Origin: Bradyrhizobium sp. Tv2a-2
Lineage (GTDB): Bacteria > Pseudomonadota > Alphaproteobacteria > Rhizobiales > Xanthobacteraceae
Direction: 5' to 3'
NCBI RefSeq assembly: GCF_000472425.1
Contig: NZ_AXAI01000020.1
Location: 117 to 64,116 of the forward strand
Length of the DNA: 64,000 nucleotides
Shown here: piece by piece, positions 46,064 through 54,099 of the stretch
How positions within the stretch are numbered: the stretch's first letter is position 1
How the letters are laid out: each line of letters begins with the position of its first letter
Position numbers and translations under genes: made by a program
The notes under the pieces: model-generated
What the model saw: only the letters and a program-made list of their open reading frames with translations
The model's database searches: none
Told to the model about the DNA's origin: nothing

Positions 46064-46261
46064 CTACAGTCCGCCGGTTCGAGCCGGTGGGCTTTGACCT
46101 AACGTGATAGCCGTTGAATCAAGTAATTGTCGGCCGCGCTGACTATGTTCGATCATTGCTTTCTCGGCCCCATTTTCGTCGGCGCAACAAGCAATGCATT
46201 TCCGGTCGGCAAACACGAGCCACTGGTGAAGCGCAACTTCCCTGATGACGTACTCGGTCAT
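46064..46261 (-). CDS. Small hypothetical protein
   Basis: A 65-residue protein starting MTEYVIREVALHQWLVFADRKCIACCADENGAEKAM, resembling small rhizobial proteins with a beta-rich start and a CC pair; no defined family is known to me. AGGA lies about nine bases before the ATG. Confidence 0.5.
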   Translation of the reverse strand: MTEYVIREVALHQWLVFADRKCIACCADENGAEKAMIEHSQRGRQLLDSTAITLGQSPPARTGGL

Positions 46262-46450
46262 TTCGAGCGTCCTGGCAGCGAGTTGACTGTATGTTACACC
46301 AACAGCGTTGCTTGTCTGTTAACCCCAATCCGATGACATCTGCGATCCCTGGGCAGCGGCACGCGAACCAGCGACCTTTACTGTTCCAAAGTTTGCCTCC
46401 GTTCGATCCAAATCTTCGGTTAGTGCGGGCCCCAGTGGAGGATTGCCATC

Positions 46451-46786
46451 GTGCGTCATCTCGTCGTTGGGCCGGCACTAATCCTCCTCCTGGCGTGCAG
46501 TAGCGTTTCTGCTGGTGAAGCGCCGCCATCGACCGAATCCGATAGCACACCAAAGGTGCAGAACCGGCCGTCACCTACCCAAGGGCACGCCAAAAAGAAT
46601 AAGCAGATCTCAAGCACTCGGTCCCGGTCGGCACTGTCATCATTGCCACTCTCGTCGGCAGAGGCTTATGCGGCCGAACATTCCGCCGATCTGCCGGTTT
46701 CATCGGCGGCGAAACAGGCGTCACCTACTACCGGTTCATGGACAGGCTTCTACGTTGGGGCTGGCATTGGTGCCGGTCGGCAATGA
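46451..46786 (+). pseudogene. Truncated outer-membrane beta-barrel protein
   Basis: A GTG start with a GGAGG site gives a signal sequence with a lipobox-like LLLACSS, a Ser/Ala/Lys-rich linker, then GSWTGFYVGAGIGAG. This last block is the usual first strand of OmpA-like/Omp25 beta-barrels in rhizobia, but the frame stops right after it at 46786 and no barrel follows. It is either a decayed porin-like gene or a short secreted protein. Confidence 0.55.
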
Positions 46787-47022
46787 AACACCGACGCTCA
46801 GCAAAATAGGTGCGCATGTCGTCGACAAGGCGGCGCGCTAACGGGCAGTTCTGTCAGCTTGTCGGGCATGTCCCCGACATAGGTAATCAGTGCCTCATTG
46901 CGAGGCTTGAGAAGAAGCATAAATACGCTATGCCCTCGGATTGTAAGGCCCCCAGCCTCCTGAGTCCGATGGGCGGGCGGCCCCGCTACGCATGGCGGGG
47001 CCGTGCAACTCGCAACCGCGGG

Positions 47023-47217
47023 CTACGAGCGGTTCTGCTCCCGCTCCGAGTTTGCTGTCAGCGCCCGCTGGATATGTTCGGCTTCCTCCTTTGTCAGACT
47101 AGCTGCCGGATTGGTCCCGACCAGTGCCGGGCCCTTGCGTTCCCGATCGTAAACCATCCAGCCCTTACAGCCCTGGCGCACGAGAAATCTTGGCGCAGAA
47201 GGCGCCTCGTTGCTCAT
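47023..47217 (-). CDS. Small conserved-type hypothetical protein
   Basis: A 64-residue protein: RFLVRQGCKGWMVYDRERKGPALV, then LTKEEAEHIQRALTAN. It looks like a beta-hairpin followed by a helix, a pattern I associate with many paralogous small proteins in Bradyrhizobium (from memory). No proven role. Confidence 0.55.
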   Translation of the reverse strand: MSNEAPSAPRFLVRQGCKGWMVYDRERKGPALVGTNPAASLTKEEAEHIQRALTANSEREQNRS

Positions 47218-47505
47218 CCGGCCTGCCTCTATTTGTCCAATCGGAGAAGAACACCTTAAGCTGAAGCAAATTCCCGCCAACTTGAGCGGCGCTGTGACCT
47301 GTCTGCTCGATCGCAGGCCAGGAGGGCGCGGAGGGAAGCCGCTGTCGCCGAGGTGACGATCCCGGAAGCTACCAGCGCTTCAGCCTCGCGCAAATTTTGG
47401 ACGCGGGTCGTCGAGCACCAACCATGAAGCGCCGGCGCTGGCACGGGAAGCGCAATCGCCAAAGGTTAGCCGCACATGCCAGACGGCTGAGGCGGCTCAC
47501 ATCAG

Positions 47506-47540
47506 GAAGCCCGCCGGTCCCATGCGGAGGGCTTCTTTTT
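47506..47540 (+). terminator. Intrinsic terminator
   Basis: GAAGCCC (47506-47512) pairs with GGGCTTC (47529-47535) with inner CCGC/GCGG pairing, then TTTTT. It works for plus-strand transcription, yet no clear plus-strand gene lies just upstream, so it may end an unrecognised small RNA or small ORF (a basic frame starts at 47424). Confidence 0.6.
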
Positions 47541-47551
47541 CGGCCGCAGCA

Positions 47552-47797
47552 TCACCTCGGCGGGTGCAAATCGCCCTGAAGCCAGCGGCCAAGGGCTTTG
47601 GAATGCAACGGATCTTCGTATGCGGCCAAGCTAGCAAGCACGCGACCACAAACGGCGCATTGAAACGTATGCAGGTCCACGCCTGGGCGCTCTGGCTCGA
47701 TACTGACCAGCATCATCCGCGCTTTGCACGTCGGACATGCGGGGCGTTCAAATGCAGCCGGCGGAATGGCGGACGACAGGGATTGAGGTTCGCGCAT
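47552..47797 (-). CDS. Small zinc-ribbon protein
   Basis: An 81-residue protein with CPTCKARMMLVSIEPERPG and FQCAVCGRVL: two CxxC knuckles forming a zinc ribbon. A strong GGGAGG site precedes the ATG. Such stand-alone ribbons are frequent in rhizobia; the partner is unknown. Confidence 0.65.
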   Translation of the reverse strand: MREPQSLSSAIPPAAFERPACPTCKARMMLVSIEPERPGVDLHTFQCAVCGRVLASLAAYEDPLHSKALGRWLQGDLHPPR

Positions 47798-48031
47798 GAT
47801 GCCTCCCTTGGAATAGGCGGGAGCACAACGCTCTCTTGCAACAAGTATGCGCCGCAGAAATCTCAAACGCGAGTTAATTCCCGTAGGGTGCCGATCATAC
47901 CAAGAAGCGGTAACGGGAGCAGTTCGGCCGCCGTTGTGAAATCATTGAAGCGAGTGAAACGGAAACAGCCCCGCCGCCGCAGGGCCGCCTCTCTCCGCCG
48001 AGCACAGGGACGGATGGTCTGAAAGCCCTAA

Positions 48032-48232
48032 GAGGCGCAAACCCAGCTCGATGAGTGGGAAAAGCCGACCAGCATCACTGTCCTAGTTCGCTTTGCGGAC
48101 GGCACCAGCCGTGGAATCTGGATCAGGGTGAACAAGGAGGCGGCTTCGCCCGTCGCCGAAGGCGCTGGAATGGAACAAAAATATCAGTTCCGAGTTATGG
48201 AAAACTCGGGAGGGATCCCATGGAACAGATAA
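48032..48232 (+). pseudogene. Open frame without a start: possible gene remnant
   Basis: From a stop at 48029 the frame reads DEWEKPTSITVLVRFADGTS and RGIWIRVNKEA, protein-like with well-spaced hydrophobic strands, but there is no ATG, GTG or TTG in its first half. It overlaps the next gene start. Probably a decayed gene. Confidence 0.3.
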
Positions 48233-48447
48233 CGCACTGCCCCAAATGCGGAAAGCGACGGGTCCCGGTTGTCACCTTGTCCGGCCGGACCGACCTCCAA
48301 TGCATAAGCTGTGACGACCCCGCTGTGAAATGGGCTGAGAGTCCGCGTATGGCCCCCGAGAAGCCTATCGTTGCGAAGGAGCTGACGCCGCGCGCGGCCG
48401 AGAAGCAACCACGCTCGCGCTCGGAACGCGGACCGGCGGCTCGGTAG
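48220..48447 (+). CDS. Small zinc-ribbon protein
   Basis: A 75-residue protein starting MEQITHCPKCGKRRVPVVTLSG and LQCISCDDPAVKWAESP: a CxxC...CxxC ribbon followed by a Lys/Arg/Glu-rich tail. GGGAGGGA before the ATG is a strong ribosome site. Similar in kind to the ribbon at 47552. Function unknown. Confidence 0.65.
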   Translation: MEQITHCPKCGKRRVPVVTLSGRTDLQCISCDDPAVKWAESPRMAPEKPIVAKELTPRAAEKQPRSRSERGPAAR

Positions 48448-48493
48448 ATTCAGAAGAGGGCTTTCGTGCGTGGGATGGGCTTCGGTCCCGCGC

Positions 48494-48841
48494 TCAATCC
48501 CGAACGTCAGGGTCGAATCTTCTGTCGCGAACGAGATCGATCGCCTGGGGCAAACACGGCGCAAGTCTCGCCCAATGGGTGATCGCCGGCTGCCAATCGG
48601 TCAGCCGCGGTCGCAAAAAGCCGGATATCACCCGAAAGGCGTCGCCGGTCCAATATCCGATCGCAACCTCACTTTTGCCGATCAGCTTGAGGCTTGGCGG
48701 CTGGCCGGCTGCCGACAGGATCAACAGCAGGCGCTCGTTTGCTGGTGGGATTTGAAGCGGATAGGCGTTCCATTCGATTGTCTGTAACGTTCGCTGGGTC
48801 ACGGCCGAATTGCTCTCTGACGGCTGACGCGGTGCTGGCAC
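48494..48841 (-). CDS. DUF551-like hypothetical protein
   Basis: A 115-residue frame from a GTG at 48841. The core IPPANERLLLILSAAG, EVAIGYWTGDAFR and AITHWARLAPCLP follows the layout of DUF551-type proteins (a value-returning strand, V-G-Y-W/G-F, T-H-W), often of phage origin. The first 20 residues may not be translated. Low certainty on the family. Confidence 0.45.
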   Translation of the reverse strand: MPAPRQPSESNSAVTQRTLQTIEWNAYPLQIPPANERLLLILSAAGQPPSLKLIGKSEVAIGYWTGDAFRVISGFLRPRLTDWQPAITHWARLAPCLPQAIDLVRDRRFDPDVRD

Positions 48842-49107
48842 AAGTCCGGCTACAGCAGCGGTGCGAGGCTTTGTCCCGCGTCCTCTCGCACAGGAAGCAA
48901 CCCGCTAGTGCCGGCCTGCGCAGGGTCGAAGGCATCCACATCATCAAGTCGGCGCTGCAACTTTCCTGATGGCGAGGCAGATCAAGTCCGCTGTTCAAGC
49001 TCGCGCTTCTGGTTGGGAATTGCGCGCCACCTTCTATTCCCGTCCATCCCCGTTTTGGGGACAATCATTGGACAGGCGGATCTGTCCCACTAAGCTATTG
49101 ATTTTAT
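48842..49107. other. Intergenic region
   Basis: No supported gene between the DUF551-like frame and the tRNA gene. Confidence 0.3.
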
Positions 49108-49182
49108 TGGCGCTCCCTAGCGGAATCGAACCGCTCTCTCCACCGTGAAAGGGTGGCGTCCTAACCGATAGACGAAGGGAGC
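49108..49182 (-). tRNA. tRNA-Glu (anticodon UUC)
   Basis: Minus-strand sequence starts GCTCCCTTCGTCTATCGG. The acceptor stem GCTCCCT pairs with AGGGAGC; the anticodon arm CCACC-CTTTCAC-GGTGG has TTC at the centre; the T arm has GGTTCGATTCC. Discriminator G and CCA are encoded. All arms fold without mismatches except the usual wobble. Confidence 0.96.
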
Positions 49183-49465
49183 AAAACGCGTGAGCCGCGA
49201 CCTCGGTTTCGCAGCGTTCGCGCAAAGCTTTGGCAAAACACCGGCAAATCGTTGCTTTGAGACCAAGATCCGCCGGGCCGAACGACCAGCGGGCTCCACC
49301 GCGCTGGCCATCGGATGCGCGAACGTATAGTGGCGTTTGGGCGGAGGGGCAAGCCGCCCGGAAGTAGCGTAGCGTCGCTGCCCACAGCGACGATTTTCTC
49401 TTGAGATATCAACGGTTTTTTAGAGTTCTTGGGATACGGCATGTCGCTTCGGGAGCACGGCGAAG

Positions 49466-49720
49466 ATGGGACCCTCCAAAAAACGGGAAGCCCGCAAGCG
49501 GTTGGGGCAACAAGCCTGGATCACGCTCGATGGCGGATTCGCCGCGCGGCAATGCGTGGTCGATGACATCTCCAGTGCTGGCGCGCGGATCACGCTAGGG
49601 GAGGCGATCGCGCTGCCTGCGACGCTCAAGCTCGCCTTTTCGCGCGATGCCCGGACCGGCCACACCTGCCAGGTGGTCTGGCGCCGGGGCAAATCCGCCG
49701 GCGTGAAGTTCGTGCGGTAG
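49466..49720 (+). CDS. PilZ domain protein
   Basis: An 84-residue single PilZ domain: SKKREARKRLGQQAWI (RxxxR-like start), VVDDISSAGARITL (DxSxxG with an extra Ala), then LAFSRDARTGHTCQVVWRRGKSAGVKF. It should bind c-di-GMP, a plausible receptor for the diguanylate cyclase at 1627. No effector domain is attached. Confidence 0.88.
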   Translation: MGPSKKREARKRLGQQAWITLDGGFAARQCVVDDISSAGARITLGEAIALPATLKLAFSRDARTGHTCQVVWRRGKSAGVKFVR

Positions 49721-49724
49721 ATCT

Positions 49725-49762
49725 TCATTCCAGGGCGATGCGAAGCATCGAACCCGGAATGA
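49725..49762. repeat. REP-like element, short copy
   Basis: TCATTCCAGGGCGATGCGAA to CCCGGAATGA, sharing 27 bases exactly with the element at 22321. It lies between the PilZ and GST genes and forms a hairpin with ATTCC/GGAAT ends. Confidence 0.7.
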
Positions 49763-49775
49763 TCTCATCAATTTT

Positions 49776-50408
49776 TCACGACATCGGAGGCGCGATGAAT
49801 TTCACAAAGCCCGGGCGCTCGCCGACCAGCGCGAACCAACGCTCCAGATGCGGCTGTTTCGGCCGCGCGATGCCTTCGACGCCGAACCAGCGTCGCGCGT
49901 AGGCGCCAAGCGCGATGTCGGCGATGGAAAAATTGTCGCCCTCGATAAAGCGCCGTGTGGACAGATGATGATCGGCGATGCGCCATACCTCGGCTTCTGC
50001 GTCGGCATCCTTCTGGATCGCAGCCATGTCGCGCTGCTCCGGTGGGGTGCGCACGAGTGCCCAGAAGACCGGACGGTCGACCGGCTGCAATGTGGAGAGC
50101 GTCCAGTCGAGCCAGCGATCGATCGCGGCTCGCCGCTGCGGCTGCTTCGGATAGATCGGCAGGTCCGGCCGGTGCTCCATGCAAAGATAGCGCATGATGG
50201 AGTTGGACTCCCACAGCGCATAGTCGCCCTCGACTAGTGTCGGCACCCGTGCGTTGGGATTCATCGCGAGATAGTCCGTCTCTCGCGTGCGGCCATATTG
50301 CATGCCGGCATCGATGCGCTCAAAGGGCAGGTCCAACTCGGCGAGGCACCAAAGCACCTTCTGCACATTGACTGAATTGGCCCGACCCCAAATCGTGAGC
50401 TTGCTCAT
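49776..50408 (-). CDS. Glutathione S-transferase family protein
   Basis: A 210-residue GST. The N-terminal thioredoxin-like part has IWGRANSVNVQKVLWCLAELDLPFE, the cis-Pro in ARVPTLVEGD and ESNSIMRYL for glutathione binding; the helical C-terminal part has FIEGDNFSIADIALGAYARRW with the N-capping motif. Likely cytosolic detoxification; substrate unknown. Confidence 0.92.
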   Translation of the reverse strand: MSKLTIWGRANSVNVQKVLWCLAELDLPFERIDAGMQYGRTRETDYLAMNPNARVPTLVEGDYALWESNSIMRYLCMEHRPDLPIYPKQPQRRAAIDRWLDWTLSTLQPVDRPVFWALVRTPPEQRDMAAIQKDADAEAEVWRIADHHLSTRRFIEGDNFSIADIALGAYARRWFGVEGIARPKQPHLERWFALVGERPGFVKFIAPPMS

Positions 50409-50472
50409 GCTGCTGCCTCGTTTCCTTCATTCGATGGCTCTTAGAGCCTGCGGCGTAAAAACGCAAAATGCA

Positions 50473-50502
50473 AAGAGGCTCCGTTTTTCAACGGAGCCTC
50501 TT
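50473..50502. terminator. Strong hairpin between GST and VOC genes
   Basis: AAGAGGCTCCGTT pairs perfectly with AACGGAGCCTCTT around a TTTC loop: 13 base pairs. On the minus strand it is followed by TGCATTTTGCGTTTTT, so it most likely ends the VOC-gene transcript. Confidence 0.75.
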
Positions 50503-50516
50503 GTGCCGTCCGGCGA

Positions 50517-50606
50517 TCAGGAGAGCCCAGCGGCCGAACGCCGCGCCGAGAGCGCGGTGGCGACCGGAATCAGCACACCAAGCAACCGGAGCAGGGCGGG
50601 CGGCAT
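50517..50606 (-). CDS. 29-residue ORF directly after the VOC gene
   Basis: The ATG lies two bases after the VOC stop (TAACATG), so translation could be coupled. The peptide has a hydrophobic start (PALLRLLGVLIPVATAL) and a basic end. It ends before the strong hairpin. Low certainty that it is expressed. Confidence 0.3.
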   Translation of the reverse strand: MPPALLRLLGVLIPVATALSARRSAAGLS

Positions 50607-50607
50607 G

Positions 50608-51060
50608 TTACCAGTGGCCGGTGTTGGGCATGGAGAGCCAGGGCTCGGCCGGCGCTTTCGGCTCGCCCTTCTGCAACAACTCGATGGAATGCAGGTCGGG
50701 CGAACGGACGAAAGCCATGTTGCCGTCGCGCGGCGGGCGGTTGATGATGACGCCCATTTTCATCAGCCTGTCGCAGGTGGCGTAGATGTCGTCGACCTCA
50801 TAGGCGAGGTGGCCGAAATAGCGATCCTCGCCGTATTTCTCCTCGTCCCAATTGTAGGTCAATTCCACCAGGGGCGCGCCGCGGGTGGAAGGCTGCTTCT
50901 TGAGCGCCTCAAGGTCCTGGGGCGCACACAGAAACAGCAGCGTGAAGCGGCCCTTCTCATTGTCGATGCGGCGGACCTCCTTCAGCCCCAGTGCATCCTG
51001 GTAGAACTTGAGCGCGACATCGAGCTTGCGCACGCGCAGCATGGTGTGGAGAAAACGCAT
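50608..51060 (-). CDS. gloA: VOC family protein, lactoylglutathione lyase-like
   Basis: A 150-residue glyoxalase I-type protein: MRFLHTMLRVRKLDVALKFY with the first metal-ligand His, VELTYNWDEEKYGEDRYFGHLAYEV (second Glu and His), and SPDLHSIELLQKG with the last Glu. It should convert the methylglyoxal-glutathione adduct to lactoylglutathione. The ATG at 51060 fits the family start and has a GGGAGA site. A close match in length to GloA with a short extra C-terminus. Confidence 0.88.
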   Translation of the reverse strand: MRFLHTMLRVRKLDVALKFYQDALGLKEVRRIDNEKGRFTLLFLCAPQDLEALKKQPSTRGAPLVELTYNWDEEKYGEDRYFGHLAYEVDDIYATCDRLMKMGVIINRPPRDGNMAFVRSPDLHSIELLQKGEPKAPAEPWLSMPNTGHW

Positions 51061-51436
51061 TTTCTTATCTCCCTGAGAACATTGTAAGATTTTTGAGCCG
51101 GGTCGGGCATGGCGGGGCACTAATTAGCAGCAAAACGCACCAGGGGGCAGGGTGTTGCGTGTCAATTGCCTGTCAGGTGTCCCACGTGTCGTCCAGGGAT
51201 GGCGCAGGCCCGAATCCCGGTCTCCGCTCTCTGCAAAGACCATGTCTCAGCCTCACGGCCTCTTGTGACGAGCTAGGGCAAGGTCGACCGGGCCGGCCGC
51301 CCTTCGCCCCGGGTAAATTACGTGTGCCCGGCAAACCACATCTGACGTTCATTTTCAATCGATCGCGGGGGCGCGATTGAAGATGAATTAACGAATCAAC
51401 TAGACCGGATGTGGGGCTGGGAAGCGGAGTACAGTA
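51061..51436. other. Intergenic region
   Basis: About 375 bases; no supported gene or repeat. The VOC-gene promoter should lie at its left end. Confidence 0.3.
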
Positions 51437-51535
51437 ATGAGAGTCGCTTCCATGGAGAGTATCCTTGTGGTGGCCACGCTGGTCTCGGCCATCACCGTTG
51501 TGCTGTGGGGGATCAAGATCTTTTACGGCACATAG
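51437..51535 (+). CDS. 32-residue single-span membrane peptide
   Basis: MRVASMESILVVATLVSAIT leads into one hydrophobic helix with VVLWGIKIFYGT at the end. GGAG lies eight bases before the ATG. Part of a group of very small membrane peptides in this zone. Confidence 0.5.
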   Translation: MRVASMESILVVATLVSAITVVLWGIKIFYGT

Positions 51536-51926
51536 AACAGGCAGGCGCTGCTGTTGGGCAAACCCCAGTCTATCGGGGTTCGCGACGGGGGCTCCGTTCC
51601 GCGGCGGCGGAAGCCTGCTGTTCTCTCTTCCGCTGCCCTCCGGTGCCGCGGGCTTGTGCCCACCCTTGGAGGGGACCTCTGCGGGCTGGTATCGCGAACG
51701 GTTTCGCTTCGCGCAGTTCATCTTCGAGGCGCTCAGGCGTTGAAAATATTGCCGAAAAAATTTCTGCGGTCGCCGCATCGACAACGGCTTGCGAAAATCA
51801 TTGACGTCGAATCGAACGCAGCCCAAAGATCGCGTCGACGACATCACCCACGGTTCTGAGTTTGTTGTTCGGCCCGCCGCTTCGATCCTCGGCGCGGCCG
51901 CAGGACATATTTTGCTTAAGGCTCCC
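51536..51926. other. Intergenic region
   Basis: An AACCCC/GGGGTT hairpin lies near 51558-51580, shortly after the 32-residue peptide gene and possibly its terminator. Otherwise nothing supported. Confidence 0.35.
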
Positions 51927-52022
51927 ATGCATTTCGGTGTCTATTTGATGATCGCAGCGCTCGTTCTGATGGGCGTGGAGGTTGGCTATGCGCTCTATCA
52001 ACTCGCGAGTCTTATGCTTTAG
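51927..52022 (+). CDS. 31-residue single-span membrane peptide
   Basis: MHFGVYLMIAALVLMGVEVG and YALYQLASLML form one long hydrophobic helix. No strong ribosome site precedes the ATG, so expression is less certain than for its neighbours. Confidence 0.35.
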   Translation: MHFGVYLMIAALVLMGVEVGYALYQLASLML

Positions 52023-52162
52023 ATGCTCACCTCGTCTCCGGCACGGCCTCGCACCCACACGCGATGCCTAATGGCGCGTTACGGAACCGGCGATAACGCT
52101 ATTCAATTAGGTTAAGATCCAAATCGCGTTGCGGTTGTGAGCGGTTGGCGTAAGGGAGCGTC

Positions 52163-52348
52163 ATGGTCCCTTCGTTCCACACCGCCGACCGGCAGACTTA
52201 CCGACGCGTGGTTATCATCGGCGTGCTGTTTTGCGCCGCCTTCGTGACGATCAGTTTTTCGCTGCGGCCTCAGAACGAGGAGACGCGGGTGCTGGTGAAG
52301 GCCGACCGGCTCATTCGTACCGCAAGCGATCAGCAGCCGGCCAACTGA
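52163..52348 (+). CDS. Small single-span membrane protein
   Basis: A 61-residue protein: a polar N-terminus (SFHTADRQTYRR), a hydrophobic helix VVIIGVLFCAAFVTISFSL and a charged tail (NEETRVLVKADRLIRT). AGGGAG lies close before the ATG. No known family. It is 90 bases upstream of a GrlR-like gene. Confidence 0.6.
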   Translation: MVPSFHTADRQTYRRVVIIGVLFCAAFVTISFSLRPQNEETRVLVKADRLIRTASDQQPAN

Positions 52349-52438
52349 GGCCGCCGTCTTGGCGACTATGTGCGGCTGCGGTCGCTCGACGTTGGCGCGG
52401 ACCGGTTGTACGCTCAACCCTCAGGGGAGGGCGCGACG

Positions 52439-52786
52439 GTGCGGAATGGGCTTTACTCCATTCACATTCATATGCTCGACGGCGTACAGGGTCGCGATAG
52501 TGGCGTCATCATATTGCGCGACGGCAAATTGATTTCGGGCGGTCCCTATTTCTGGTCGACCGGGACCTACACCAGCGGCAACGGAACCTGGAAGGGGCAA
52601 CTCGTCACCAATCAGCACACCTCGTTTGAGGATCCCTATGTGCGCCCACTGTTCGGCGGCCAGGAAGTCGCGAGTGGCTTTTCGGGGACCTTTGCCGGCG
52701 ACGAGGCGGAGGTGTTCGGGACAACACTGGTCGGCGCGCGCAGCCTCAGCTTCCACGCGACCTTGAAGCGGCTAGCGGATATTTAA
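52439..52786 (+). CDS. GrlR-family-like protein
   Basis: A 115-residue beta-rich protein from a GTG start with a GGGGAGGG site. NGLYSIHIHMLDGVQGRDSG, VIILRDGKLISGGPYFWSTG and TYTSGNGTWKGQLVTNQHT match the layout of GrlR, a lipocalin-like negative regulator of type III secretion in enteric pathogens, and of its rhizobial relatives. No T3SS gene is in the window, so the role is open. Confidence 0.7.
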   Translation: MRNGLYSIHIHMLDGVQGRDSGVIILRDGKLISGGPYFWSTGTYTSGNGTWKGQLVTNQHTSFEDPYVRPLFGGQEVASGFSGTFAGDEAEVFGTTLVGARSLSFHATLKRLADI

Positions 52787-52790
52787 CGGA

Positions 52791-52901
52791 CTAACGCCGG
52801 GCGGCTTCATCGTCCTTGCGAGGCCCTTTGTGCCATATCGCAAGCCCGATAAAGCCGGCAAAGCCGACGAGGTCGAGCAGGATTTCCAGCCAAGGTGGCA
52901 C
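52791..52901 (-). CDS. 36-residue single-span membrane peptide
   Basis: From a GTG at 52901: MPPWLEILLDLVGFAGFIGL then AIWHKGPRKDDEAARR. One hydrophobic helix and a charged basic tail, giving a C-in topology. Convergent with the GrlR-like gene, 4 bases away from its stop. Ribosome site weak. Confidence 0.45.
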   Translation of the reverse strand: MPPWLEILLDLVGFAGFIGLAIWHKGPRKDDEAARR

Positions 52902-53131
52902 GATTGCATTCCGACAACAGCCAAAAGTAATGCGACAACGGTATTTACCGCTCGCGCAAAATAGGTAACAACGCACAGTCTCGTGTTGTTCCCTCCCTCG
53001 CATGCGTTTCTGTCAAGCAATCCCGCCAAGGTTCCCGCAGCCGGCGGCGACCGATGGACGCAGTTCCTGCCGCAACCATCGCCCAAAGTTTGCGTTGGTG
53101 ACCCAAGGCCTTAGCGAGAGAGGAGCAAGAC

Positions 53132-53410
53132 ATGACACGGACACTGGCAGTTTTGGCGACCGCCGCCACGTTGGGCGCGACGACCTTGGCTGCGCCTGCA
53201 CAGGCGCATTGGCGCGGCGGCGTGGGGCCGGGGCTGGCATTCGGGCTCGCCGCAGGTGCGATCACCGCGGGCGCGATAGCCGCAACCAGCCCTTACTACT
53301 ACGGACCGGGTTACTCTTACGGCGGGGGGCCGGCCTACTATGCCCCGGGGCCCTACGCCTATTACGGCGGGCCTTACTATTACCGGCACCGCTACTATCG
53401 CCACTGGTGA
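53132..53410 (+). CDS. Secreted Gly/Tyr-rich protein
   Basis: A 92-residue protein with a signal peptide (TLAVLATAATLGATTLAAPAQA), a Gly/Ala helix and a Tyr/Gly/Pro-rich tail (SPYYYGPGYSYGGGPAYY, ending RHRYYRHW). A GAGAGGAG site precedes the ATG, and a 12-bp terminator hairpin follows. Such proteins are probably cell-surface or matrix components (inference). Confidence 0.72.
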   Translation: MTRTLAVLATAATLGATTLAAPAQAHWRGGVGPGLAFGLAAGAITAGAIAATSPYYYGPGYSYGGGPAYYAPGPYAYYGGPYYYRHRYYRHW

Positions 53411-53417
53411 GGCAACA

Positions 53418-53450
53418 AAGCCCGGAAGCATCGCTTCCGGGCTTCTCTGT
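53418..53450 (+). terminator. Intrinsic terminator-like hairpin
   Basis: AAGCCCGGAAGC and GCTTCCGGGCTT form a perfect 12-base stem with an ATC loop, followed by CTCTGTTTCT. It begins 8 bases after the stop of the Gly/Tyr-rich protein gene. Confidence 0.78.
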
Positions 53451-53498
53451 TTCTACAAGGATCTCGTCATTGCCAGCCAGGCGTAATGACGGGCCCAG

Positions 53499-53693
53499 TC
53501 ACGGCCAGAACGACGGCCGTCCGGTCTTGCGGGCGTTCTCCATAGTGGTCTCGTAATATTCCTCGCGCTCGCGTTCAAATTTTTCCTGCGTGGCGCGGAA
53601 GGTTGCAACGCGCGCGGCGATTTCTTCGCGTGCCCGGTTCAGTCGTGCCTGACGATGGCGTTCTTGGCTGGCGCGGTCCTTTTGTTCGGTCAT
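53499..53693 (-). CDS. Small charged coiled-coil protein
   Basis: A 64-residue helical protein: TEQKDRASQERHRQARLNRA, then REEIAARVATFRATQEKFER and a C-terminal GRPSFWP. Highly charged and soluble, with no known domain. AAGGG lies before the ATG. Function unknown. Confidence 0.6.
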   Translation of the reverse strand: MTEQKDRASQERHRQARLNRAREEIAARVATFRATQEKFEREREEYYETTMENARKTGRPSFWP

Positions 53694-54099
53694 TCCAAAC
53701 CCTTGTTGTTGGAGTCTTGTTGGAGTCGCATTGGACCCGGTCGTTCTGATCGGCTGTTCGACTAACGTGAGTCGCACCTACTGTACATTCGCATGTCGAT
53801 TGGGGCGCGAATTGGGAGACAGCTGCGCGAGATTGTGATTGTGATCTTCGTGCGCGCTTGCACGACAGGTCGCATGTCGCGCGTGCTTGGTGGTGGATAA
53901 GGCGTGCTCTGTCCCTTGTCCGAAACACGACTTGGCGTTACGCAAAAATTGAGCGAGGTCGCGACGCGATCCGAAGTATTCGATCGATCGGCGGCGCGAA
54001 ATTTTTGTTGCGTGCCTTTGCGTTGCCGAAGTTCGTGCAAGGGTGTGCGTGAGGCGTGACGACGAGCTTCGACGAACGTAAATCAAAGAGGGCAGTGAA
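53694..54099. other. Intergenic region
   Basis: About 400 bases without a supported gene; the right half should hold the promoter of the H-NS-like gene. Confidence 0.35.

Noticed and set aside
47256..47462. 68-codon minus-strand frame from TTG
   Set aside because: The helical part is plausible, but there is no ATG/GTG or ribosome site, so support is too weak.
51173..51928. 251-codon minus-strand frame over the region with the small membrane peptide
   Set aside because: Arg/Pro/Gly-rich shadow frame without motif; the short plus-strand peptide has a better ribosome site.
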